From Actinomadura rayongensis (lineage in GTDB: Bacteria; Actinomycetota; Actinomycetes; Streptosporangiales; Streptosporangiaceae): 64,000 nt of DNA. Of this stretch, positions 57,342 through 64,000 are shown piece by piece. Location: assembly GCF_009831215.1 (NCBI RefSeq), contig NZ_WUTW01000002.1:310001-374000 (forward strand), written 5' to 3'. The notes under the pieces are model-generated. The model ran no database searches. It saw only the letters and a list, made by a program, of their open reading frames with translations, and was not told the DNA's origin. The position numbers and the translations under genes were made by a program. How positions within the stretch are numbered: the first letter of the stretch is position 1; each line of letters begins with the position of its first letter.

Positions 57342-58541
57342 TCATCCGGCCAGTGAGATGGCAGCGGTACCGAAGTCCTGACCGCCGCGTGTGGGACCGG
57401 GCGCCAGGGACCGGGTGAAGAACCCCTGCAGGCACACGGCGAAGGGGTTCAGTCCGCCACAGTTGGGGACCGGCGGAACGCGGACGCCCGACAGTCCGAG
57501 GGCCAACGAGGTCAGCCGGATGGGAGCGAAGCCGACCACGTGGTAGCGGTAAACGAGGCCCGACTTCGTCACCGAGTCGAACACCGGAAGATAAACGACC
57601 GGGGGCAGTGACAGGGTCAGCGCCGAGAGAAGCCACGTGAGCCAGGTGTCGACGTTGCAGCCCCCGATCCACTTCCAGACTCCGGCGAGCAGGGAGGTGC
57701 CCTCGGCCGCCTCGACCACCGAGTCGAGATCCACCGACGCCTGGCAGGCGGCGTTGGCCCAACGGATCTGGGCGAGGTGACCGTACTGGCCCATGTCGCC
57801 CGCCACACCCGAAGGGCAGGCCGTGTTGTCGTTGGTGAGCGTGCGTTGCAGCGACCAGTCCAGGCTCAGGAGCGACCGCGCGGCGGGGTCGGCGTAGACG
57901 GTGCCGTTGCTCGTCGCCCAGTTCCACAGGCACTTGGAGATCATGACCGGGAACGCCTTGGGGATTTTCTGGGGGGAACCCCAAATCGCGCGGGCACAGG
58001 CGCCGACCGTGGTGCCCTTCTTCGGTGCGCCGGGGATGAGCTGCGTGATCGTCGGCGGGATCACGGTCCGTCCGTCCTGGTAGACGGTCGACGTACGGAC
58101 TTCCACGTAGTTGCCGGACGCGGGCCGGTCGCCCACGCACTTGGTGCGGTTGGTCGCGCCCGGGCCGCAGGGGCCGAGCGCGCCGGGCGACGGCAGCGTC
58201 TTGCGCCCGCATGTCACCTTGGCGGCGGCCTTGCCGTCGGACGCGTTGGACTTCGCCTGCTGCCCGATCACGGTGCCGAGATCGGAGACCCGGCAGAGTG
58301 TCGGGTCGGTCGCGCACTGCCGGGCGGCGGCGAGCGCTGCGGCGTCCGCGCCATTTTGGAGTTCGCCGCGTTCCAGGTAGAGACGGCCGACGTCGACGGC
58401 GACCCCGCCGACGCCGATCAGAATGCCGCCCGCCAGGAGCACGGCGACGAGGAGGGCCATCGCCCCTCGGTCGCCGGGGTTACGGCGCCGACGGCGGCGG
58501 ACGGCGTCCAGTACGCGGGTCAATGCCGTGGTCCGAGTCAT
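57342..58541 (-). CDS. tadG: TadG-like Flp pilus-assembly protein
   Basis: 399 residues. N-terminal TadE/G-like membrane segment (RGAMALLVAVLLAGGILIG, then AVDVGRLYLERGELQNGADAAALAAA, the Tad-like signature). The remainder is secreted and Cys-rich (13 Cys or so), without a VWA domain. Start codon overlaps the tadE stop by one base. Confidence 0.85.
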   Translation of the reverse strand: MTRTTALTRVLDAVRRRRRRNPGDRGAMALLVAVLLAGGILIGVGGVAVDVGRLYLERGELQNGADAAALAAARQCATDPTLCRVSDLGTVIGQQAKSNASDGKAAAKVTCGRKTLPSPGALGPCGPGATNRTKCVGDRPASGNYVEVRTSTVYQDGRTVIPPTITQLIPGAPKKGTTVGACARAIWGSPQKIPKAFPVMISKCLWNWATSNGTVYADPAARSLLSLDWSLQRTLTNDNTACPSGVAGDMGQYGHLAQIRWANAACQASVDLDSVVEAAEGTSLLAGVWKWIGGCNVDTWLTWLLSALTLSLPPVVYLPVFDSVTKSGLVYRYHVVGFAPIRLTSLALGLSGVRVPPVPNCGGLNPFAVCLQGFFTRSLAPGPTRGGQDFGTAAISLAG

Positions 58542-58933
58542 CACGACGGCTCCGGAACGCAGGGCGTGGCGGCCGTCGCGGAAAGGGTCCGATCCGCGAC
58601 CCCCGACCACGCGGGGTTGCCCTTGAACTCGCAGGTCACGGTGATGCGCATCAGCGCCGCAGCGCTCGCGCACTGGTTGTTCAGCGTGAACTGGAGGCCG
58701 GTCGGGGAGACGGCCAGGACCGCCGCCCGGGCCGCGGTCTGCGGATCACGGCCGGCTCCGACGGCGAGGGCTGCCGCTCGCGCGGCCTGCCCCGCCGCCT
58801 CGGAGAGTTCCATCTTCTGGAACACCATCCGGCCGAGGTCGAACGTGCCGAGGATGACGACCAGCAGGACGGGGATGAGCAGCGCGAACTCGACCGCGAC
58901 CGATCCCCGGTCGCGGTTGTCTCGTCGCTGCAT
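58541..58933 (-). CDS. tadE: TadE-family minor pilin
   Basis: 130 residues. Prepilin-like N-terminus DRGSVAVEFALLIP with Glu at +5 after the Gly10 cleavage site and a single hydrophobic helix. Three Cys in the C-terminal part. Minor pseudopilin of the Tad system. Confidence 0.9.
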   Translation of the reverse strand: MQRRDNRDRGSVAVEFALLIPVLLVVILGTFDLGRMVFQKMELSEAAGQAARAAALAVGAGRDPQTAARAAVLAVSPTGLQFTLNNQCASAAALMRITVTCEFKGNPAWSGVADRTLSATAATPCVPEPS

Positions 58934-58984
58934 CGTCCCCGCCTCGCCTCTGCCGTCGTTCCCGCCGCGCTCGTTCTCCGCCGC

Positions 58985-59209
58985 TCAGCCCGCGCCGTCG
59001 ATCGTGGTGCCGATTCGGTCGAACAGATCGCCCAGCTTGCCGGTGAGGGTCGCGAACGCGCCGACGATCACCAGCGAGATCAGGGCGACGATCAGGCCGT
59101 ACTCGACGGCGGTGGCGCCACGGTCGTCGCGCTCGGTAACCCGGGTCTGGAACTCGGTAACGTGGGTTTGGAAGCCGACGATCATCCGAAGCAGCACGTT
59201 GTTGATCAC
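58985..59209 (-). CDS. flp: Flp-type major pilin
   Basis: 74 residues. After a 31-residue leader, RG then ATAVEYGLIVALISLVIVGA gives the class IVb pilin signature with cleavage after Gly31 and Glu-Tyr at +5/+6. The leader is longer than usual (GFQTHVTEFQTRVTE shows an internal repeat). First gene of the tad operon; no prepilin peptidase is in the window. Confidence 0.9.
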   Translation of the reverse strand: MINNVLLRMIVGFQTHVTEFQTRVTERDDRGATAVEYGLIVALISLVIVGAFATLTGKLGDLFDRIGTTIDGAG

Positions 59210-59653
59210 TGGGGTCCTCTCGGGTCGCGGAGATGGCCCGTCCGCCCCGCCGATCGGTGGGTGGGCCGTCGCTATGAGGCATAACCATCGGATTGTGTGA
59301 ACGGCGCGTTAACCGGCCTATCGGGCGGAAAAAACCACCTGAACAGACGACATGTCACCCGAACGGACGACACGGCGTCCCCCGAACTTGTCATCCGGCT
59401 ACGGCTTCCGAACGCCCTTCGTCGCGCGGAGCGACGCTCGGTTGTCGTTTGACTGAGCACCCATCGTTCGCATGTACTCTGCGCCGGGAGCGTTGTTGCA
59501 GGTCACGGGCTGTGACAACGGACGGAAGTTCGTCGCTCCCTCTGGAGACGGCCACTCGGTGTCGGCTACGGTGCGTCAGCCGGACCCGCTCCCTCCGGAC
59601 CGTCGACCCGCACATCGCCGACACTTCCGTCGGCCACTCGGCTGGGAGGGCGT
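59210..59653. other. Intergenic region between flp and the LuxR-type gene
   Basis: 444 bases, less GC-rich near flp, with the divergent promoters of the tad operon and the regulator. Besides the direct repeats at 59336 no gene or RNA is evident. Confidence 0.5.
59336..59374. promoter_or_regulatory. Two direct repeats upstream of flp
   Basis: CACCTGAACAGACGACATG (59336-59354) and CACCCGAACGGACGACACG (59356-59374) differ at four of 19 positions and lie two helical turns apart, about 130 bases before the flp start. A candidate activator site for the tad operon. Confidence 0.5.
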
Positions 59654-60322
59654 ATGACGATCCGTGTCGTCGTCGTGGACGGGCACACGCTGTGCCGCCT
59701 GGGCCTGGCCCACGTGGTCAGGGCCCATCCCGACATCGAACTGGCCGGCGAGGCCGGCAGCCTCGCCGAGGGCCGCCTCTGGCTGGAGTCCGGCGATCCC
59801 ACCGTCGTGGTGATCGCGCGCCGACTCCCCGACGGAGACGGCCTAACGCTGGCCTCCGCTCTCCGCACCGTGCGCCCCGACATAGGCATCGTCGTGATGG
59901 CACCCCGGGACGGCGACGAAGCCCTGTTCCGCGCGATGGACCTGCGAGCCTCAGCCTTCGTAGACGAGGCCGCCCCGGTAGCCGAACTCCTGGCCGCAAT
60001 CCGCCACGCCGCAGTAGCTCCCCTGTCCTTCACCGCGTCCGACCTGGTAGGCGCCCTGCGCCGCCGCCGAGGCGGCGACCTGCTCAGCGCCCGCGAACGC
60101 GAGGTCCTGTCCCTGCTGACGAACGGCCTCTCCATCGCCGAAATCGCCCGCACCATGCACCTCAGCCACTCGACGGCCAAGACCTACACGGCCCGCCTCT
60201 ACGAAAAGCTCGGCGCCGCCAACCGAGCCCAGGCCCTCATGGCCGCCCTCCGCCAGGGCCTGATCCGCCCCGAAGAGATGCACGCGACCGACCACCCAAA
60301 AGCCGCCATGACCGCCCCCTGA
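59654..60322 (+). CDS. NarL/LuxR-type response regulator with a degenerate receiver
   Basis: 222 residues. The C-terminal LuxR helix-turn-helix (LSAREREVLSLLTNGLSIAEIARTMHLSHSTAKTYTARLYEKLGA) is intact. The receiver fold is recognisable, but the phosphoacceptor position is Ala55 (VVVIARRLPDGDG), the acidic pair is D9-G10, and the conserved Lys is Asp104 (AFVDEAAP). It probably works without phosphorylation. Divergent from flp, so a likely regulator of the pilus genes. Confidence 0.85.
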   Translation: MTIRVVVVDGHTLCRLGLAHVVRAHPDIELAGEAGSLAEGRLWLESGDPTVVVIARRLPDGDGLTLASALRTVRPDIGIVVMAPRDGDEALFRAMDLRASAFVDEAAPVAELLAAIRHAAVAPLSFTASDLVGALRRRRGGDLLSAREREVLSLLTNGLSIAEIARTMHLSHSTAKTYTARLYEKLGAANRAQALMAALRQGLIRPEEMHATDHPKAAMTAP

Positions 60323-60386
60323 CCCAACCCCCGCCTGACCCCGGCTGACCGGCCGGACCGGCCGCCCCGTGAACTCGGAGCGTGCG

Positions 60387-61020
60387 ATGCCGGAACGCCC
60401 GTTGGAGTTCGCCGTCGACCAGCCCCCGGTACGACCAGTCAACCGCGCGCGTCTGGTGTTCGGCCTGCAACACGGCAACGGCATCATCACCGTCGTCCCC
60501 GACGCGGACGACGGCACACCCGTGATCACTCCGGAGCTGTCCGGCACCGGCGTACGGCTGCAATCGCTATCGGCCGGCTGGACCCATCTGCTGGCCGGAC
60601 TCGCAGGCCGAGACCTTCTGTTGCACGAGTTCGCCACCGGTGACCAACGGTGGTTCAGCCCCGAGGAGGGCAGGACCTACGAGAACGCCGCAGTCCTGGG
60701 AACTTCCGACTACTACGGCCTCGTCGCGCCCAACGGAAGCTGGAGCGCCGATGGCGAACTCGCCCCGCTCAAACTCGAGTCCCGGATCCAGCTCCATGTC
60801 TTCAACGTCGGCACCGGCGAACGCCGCTCTCACGCCATATCACCACCATGGCATGTCGGCCGTCTTTCAGCTGACGGCCGTCCTAAAGACTCGCGACGTC
60901 GCCCAGAGCCTCGCGGCCGTCGAACTCATGACCTCCGACCTCGACGGCCGAAAGCAAGAGCCTCTCCTGCGCTTCCAGCCCCGGGCCAGGATGACGTTCT
61001 TCGATACTGTCCGCTTGTAA
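60387..61020 (+). pseudogene. Frameshifted hypothetical gene
   Basis: Starts as an ordinary protein (MPERPLEFAVDQPPV, LLLHEFATGDQRW, LHVFNVGTGERR) until about 60840, where sensible sequence moves to the next frame (GMSAVFQLTAVLKTRDVAQS, ending FFDTVRL at 61020). The original frame then runs on as Arg/Pro-rich noise. One indel near 60840-60860 explains it. No family recognised. Confidence 0.55.
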
Positions 61021-61039
61021 GGACACCGAGCGGGGCGGC

Positions 61040-61345
61040 CAGGGGGATGGTTCGTTCGATCGTCTCGACGGTGTCGGCGCCGGTCTCGCCCTGCCGCTCA
61101 CGGAGAGCGCGTCCCAGTCCGCGACGTAGGACGGCTTGGCGTTCGAGATGCGGATCCGGCCCATCCAGCACAGGGCCACGAAGCGGCCCTTCCGGTCCCG
61201 GGTCAGTTTTTCCGTCGCGCCGAGCCTGGCGAACTTCGCGATCTACTCGCGCATGACCGTCTCGTCCCTCGGAATCCGGCGGACGGCGGTCTCGTCAGCC
61301 GCGTCGCCGCCGCGCTCGCGGACGGCGACTTCCAGCGGTGTCACA
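61040..61345 (-). pseudogene. Decayed copy of the gene at 62816-63652
   Basis: On the minus strand, KFARLGATEKLTRDRKGRFVALCW and PSYVADWDAL match the intact copy (EFTRLGATDKLTRDQKGRFVALCW, PSYVADWDALPAW). An in-frame TAG precedes the conserved part and the frame shifts after DWDAL. Confidence 0.75.
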
Positions 61346-61549
61346 TGAAGAGCCCCTCAGCCTCTCCGCTCCACCCAGAAACGAACACTACGCCGATAAC
61401 ACCTGCATCGGGTGGAACGTCAGCCGGGAACTCCACCCCAAGTCCGGACGAGCCCACGCCCAACAAGGTACGTATCGTTACCCAGGGCGCACAGGGCCGC
61501 CAACTTGACGCATCATTTCCGACACACGAATACGATGGGTATATCAAAT

Positions 61550-62143
61550 ATGCCACTCCCTGCATCGCTTGTAGACTTCATCGGACCACCGGTCGCGCCG
61601 CCGGCGCCTGTCGACTGGCAGGAGGTAGTCCAAGTTCTCGGTACCGACCTGCCGAGTGACTACAAGGAGCTTGCCGACAAATATCCGCTGCTCTTCATCA
61701 ATGAATGGATTCCTGTAACTCATCCCGCGACCCCCGAACCGCCCCGCAATCCGTACAACCTGACCAGTCTTCAGGAGGGAGCGATCACTCAAAGTCGTTT
61801 CGTTCTCGATATCGAGCCCGAAGCGCTTGAAATCTACGACCCACGGGCTCGACAGACCAGTCGACGCGACCTGCCAGAGCGCAAAATGCCGTTTGCCGCC
61901 TACCCTGAGCCCGGCGGACTGATGTACTGGGGGTTGGCCGAGAACAACACGATGTGTTGTTGGCACACTGAGGGTCATCCGGATGACTGGACTATCGTCA
62001 CAGTCTACGGCCGTATCGCGTGGCAGGACCTTGGCGGCATCACGAGTTTTTTGGCGGATCTCGTCACTGGGCGTGTAAGGTGCCCCCTCTTCCCGGATGA
62101 CTGTATTAACTTGGGAGACGAAACGGTGCAGATTTTCGACTAG
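61550..62143 (+). CDS. SUKH (SMI1/KNR4) family immunity-like protein
   Basis: 197 residues. GPPVAPPAPVDWQEVVQVLG, LPSDYKELADKYPLLFINEW and the late DDWTIVTVYGRIAWQDLGGITSFLADLVTGR follow the SUKH pattern found in immunity proteins against polymorphic toxins. GC content and codon bias are lower than the surroundings. I chose ATG 61550 because the damaged copy at 62350 begins at the matching codon; ATG 61535 is in frame. No toxin gene is visible nearby. Confidence 0.78.
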   Translation: MPLPASLVDFIGPPVAPPAPVDWQEVVQVLGTDLPSDYKELADKYPLLFINEWIPVTHPATPEPPRNPYNLTSLQEGAITQSRFVLDIEPEALEIYDPRARQTSRRDLPERKMPFAAYPEPGGLMYWGLAENNTMCCWHTEGHPDDWTIVTVYGRIAWQDLGGITSFLADLVTGRVRCPLFPDDCINLGDETVQIFD

Positions 62144-62149
62144 TGCCGC

Positions 62150-62310
62150 TCACTGACGCCCCTGATCACCGCCCCAGCCTCGCTCGCGGTGCAAGCGCAG
62201 AAGGGGGCACACCTCATCGTCTTGCCGTCGAACGCGACCGGCACCAGCCCCTCGGCACCACCCGGCATCGAGGCAGCGGCAGCGATCCAGCCCGACAACC
62301 GCATTAATGT
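62150..62310 (-). pseudogene. Transposase fragment, ISAs1-like
   Basis: The minus strand reads LSGWIAAAASMPGGAEGLVPVAFDGKTMRCA, resembling the first catalytic Asp region (AxDGKTxRGA) of ISAs1-type DDE transposases. Only about 50 residues remain, squeezed between the two SUKH copies. Confidence 0.5.
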
Positions 62311-62349
62311 CCGTACTCTCAACCTATAAAATCGCGCAGGATATCGAAT

Positions 62350-62793
62350 ATGACGCTCCCTGTATTGCTTGGGGAATTCATCGGACCGCCGGTCGCGCCG
62401 CCAGCGGCTGTCGACTGGCAAGAGGTGGCCCGCGTCCTGGGTGCCGACCTTCCGTGCGATCACAAGGAACTTGCCGATAAGTATCCACTGTTGTTCATCG
62501 GTGCATGGCTTCCGGCAAGCCATCCCGGGACTCCCGATCCACCCCGTAACCGCTATAACTTGATGAGCCTTCTGCGCGAAACGAGATGGGGATTGGCGGC
62601 AAATAATGCGAAGTGTTGCTGACTCACCACAGGAAAGCCAGATGATTGGACGATCATCATCGTCAACGACGATATGGCGTGGCATTATCCGGGAAGCATC
62701 ACCGAATTTTTGGCGGACCTCATCGCCGGACGTGCAGCGTGCCCGCAAATCATCCCAGAAGGTTTTCTCATAGAGAACAGGGAACAGAACGGA
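62350..62793 (+). pseudogene. Broken second copy of the SUKH gene
   Basis: The first 75 residues parallel the intact copy (FIGPPVAPPAAVDWQEVARVLG, KELADKYPLLFIGAW). About 50 codons are then deleted, and the Trp codon in CCWHTEG is TGA (62620-62622) here. After the stop the frame still reads KPDDWTII and TEFLADLIAGR. A tandem duplicate inactivated by deletion and nonsense mutation. Confidence 0.8.
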
Positions 62794-62815
62794 TTTTCGA
62801 CTGAGATTGGTCGGA

Positions 62816-63652
62816 TCACCGGACAGGGATCCGGCCAAGGCGGTTATGAGGCTTCGCAGCAGGGCGATCGTGTGCCTGGAGCCACGGGCGTGGTGTCCGT
62901 TGGCGGCGGCGGTGCTGCGTTGGGTTGCCATGGTGCGCGATGCGTTTTCGGTTCTGACCGGGGGGTTTGTCTTTTGGTAGGTGACGTCGCAGGCCCGCGC
63001 AGCTTGTTTCGACGTGCGAGTGACCGCGGACCCGGGACGTCGGGGTCACCGGGGCGGCGTCTGCGGGATCGCCGCCGTTGATGAGGTAGACGGCCTCGAC
63101 GGTTTTTCCCGTTCTTGGTGACCAGGGCGACGTCAAAGTCTGAACGGCGTGGCGCCGTAGCGTGAGACCAGCGGCTCGCGGGGGCGGGACTTGGGTTGGT
63201 GGCGAACGTACTGGACGCTCGCTCCCGGTGGGGTGCTGCGTGGCTTGGGGTTTCGGGGCGGGGTGGCTAGGGGTCGTGATTTGTTTGATTGTTTCGAAGA
63301 TGTCGGCGTCGGTCTCGCGCTGCCACGCGGGGAGGGCGTCCCAATCTGCGACGTAGGACGGCTTTGGGTTCGGGATGTGCTTGTGGATCTGGGCTATCCA
63401 GCACAGGGCCACGAAGCGGCCCTTCTGGTCGCGGGTCAGCTTGTCCGTCGCGCCCAGCCTGGTGAACTCCGCGATCTGGGCGTGGACGGCTCGGGCCGCC
63501 TCGCGTTCCCAGCCGGGCGTTTCCTCCCAGGGCGCGACGTAGCCGGGCTTCGGCTCGCCGGGAAAGTGCCTGCGCACGCCGTCGATCCAGGCCTGGCGGA
63601 AGATGCGGCCTGCGTCCTCGCTTATGCGGCTCCTTGCATCGAGGCGCTGCAT
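62816..63652 (-). CDS. Uncharacterised actinobacterial protein with a run-on C-terminus
   Basis: Starts at ATG 63652. The first 125 or so residues (SEDAGRIFRQAWIDGVRRHFPG, PGYVAPWEETPGWERE, LTRDQKGRFVALCW, PSYVADWDALPAWQ) look like a conserved actinobacterial family of unknown role. Beyond about residue 125 the sequence turns into Pro/Arg/His-rich noise for about 150 residues up to 62816, which suggests the original stop was lost. It overlaps the end of the regulator gene upstream by about 30 bases. A decayed copy lies at 61040. Confidence 0.6.
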   Translation of the reverse strand: MQRLDARSRISEDAGRIFRQAWIDGVRRHFPGEPKPGYVAPWEETPGWEREAARAVHAQIAEFTRLGATDKLTRDQKGRFVALCWIAQIHKHIPNPKPSYVADWDALPAWQRETDADIFETIKQITTPSHPAPKPQATQHPTGSERPVRSPPTQVPPPRAAGLTLRRHAVQTLTSPWSPRTGKTVEAVYLINGGDPADAAPVTPTSRVRGHSHVETSCAGLRRHLPKDKPPGQNRKRIAHHGNPTQHRRRQRTPRPWLQAHDRPAAKPHNRLGRIPVR

Positions 63653-64000
63653 CCGGCCAGGCCCAACGTGGCTTCGTGGTTCGTTCTGGTGAGGTCGTCG
63701 CGCAGGTCTTGGAGTTTTCGACCCAGGTAGCCCGAGGTTCGAGTTCGCTCGGCAACGTCGATCGCTTGTTCGCCGAAGGCGACGACGCGGTCCAGCTCGC
63801 CTGCTCGCGGCCCGAGCGCGGAAAGGTCGACCAGGATGCTGCCAACGCCCGTTCGCACTCGCGGGCATCCGCGCGCCCGGCGTGCGCCTGTGCTCTGACC
63901 AGCGAGGCCCAGTGGCGGGTGAGCAGCGGGAAGTCACCGCGACGAGCTACGTGCCCTGCCGTATCCAGTAGCGGACGGCCTTGTCGAACCGCTTCTCGTA
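63622..64000 (-). pseudogene. C-terminal part of an XRE/TPR-type regulator, frameshifted, cut by the window end
   Basis: From the window end inward, the minus strand reads LLDTAGHVARRGDFPLLTRH and AQAHAGRADARECERALA in one frame, then ILVDLSALGPRAGELDRVV, GEQAIDVAERTRTSGYLGRK and LQDLRDDLTRTNHEA in another, ending at 63622. These are typical of the TPR tail of actinobacterial XRE regulators. A one-base loss near 63837 explains the switch. The DNA-binding end would lie outside the window. Confidence 0.65.

Noticed and set aside
62816..62931. C-terminal end of a transposase on the minus strand
   Set aside because: The MATQRS and HHARGS stretch faintly resembles ISAs1 C-termini but is too short and diverged to support.

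Overview
The window is high-GC actinobacterial DNA with many GTG starts and tightly packed, often overlapping genes. Gene content (a 1,607-residue NAD-dependent glutamate dehydrogenase, ftsEX-smpB-ssrA-prfB, an actinobacterial Tad pilus operon, many Ser/Thr kinases and wall hydrolases, a ydaO c-di-AMP riboswitch) fits a filamentous actinomycete. Thermomonosporaceae (Actinomadura-like) is my best guess, from protein style rather than from any database search.

Layout. 1-4500: two isopenicillin-N-synthase-like oxygenases, a GntR/FCD regulator, a secreted serine hydrolase and a DUF2267 protein. 4562-7129: a class IV lanthipeptide synthetase with a very small precursor gene just upstream. 7348-8713: HxlR regulator divergent from an imine-reductase-like enzyme. 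8762-11640: a three-gene operon of two membrane-anchored VWA-like paralogues and a small protein; the first and last carry matching RHIM-like motifs. 11909-17033: P450, then a small defence island (AIPR protein; SRA domain fused to a PD-(D/E)XK nuclease), then an Excalibur protein. 17150-26224: conserved core with tmRNA, a catalytically dead PBP-like lipoprotein, smpB, an S41 protease, ftsX, ftsE and prfB, with two paralogous lipoproteins flanking prfB. 27366-35631: cutinase-like hydrolase, a PucR-type regulator carrying a long collagen-like insert, a tenfold 63-bp tandem repeat, and the glutamate dehydrogenase. 35843-41628: two sister Ser/Thr kinases, an NlpC/P60 hydrolase, a triple-HTH protein, an array of six hairpin repeats, a c-di-AMP riboswitch and its CHAP hydrolase. 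41699-51078: metabolic and regulatory genes (flavin monooxygenase, glycosyltransferase, DD-carboxypeptidase, two-component system, azoreductase/TetR pair, DHFR-like protein) and a sulfur-binding-domain/HNH protein with an altered active site. 51156-59209: complete-looking Tad/Flp pilus operon on the minus strand, with a divergent LuxR-type regulator that lacks the phosphoacceptor Asp. 60387-64000: a decayed accessory region of SUKH immunity-like genes, transposase debris, and frameshifted or truncated copies.

How the parts fit. ssrA and smpB are neighbours for trans-translation; ftsE-ftsX-S41 sit together as a division/wall module. The Tad genes run pilin, minor pilins, CpaB, TadZ, TadA, TadB, TadC with overlapping stop/start codons, but no prepilin peptidase is present. 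Three separate loci (13455-16449, 50158-51078, 61550-62793) belong to defence or conflict families. The most unusual loci are the RHIM-like operon, the hairpin array, the lanthipeptide pair and the collagen-containing regulator. All function calls rest on motif recognition by eye.
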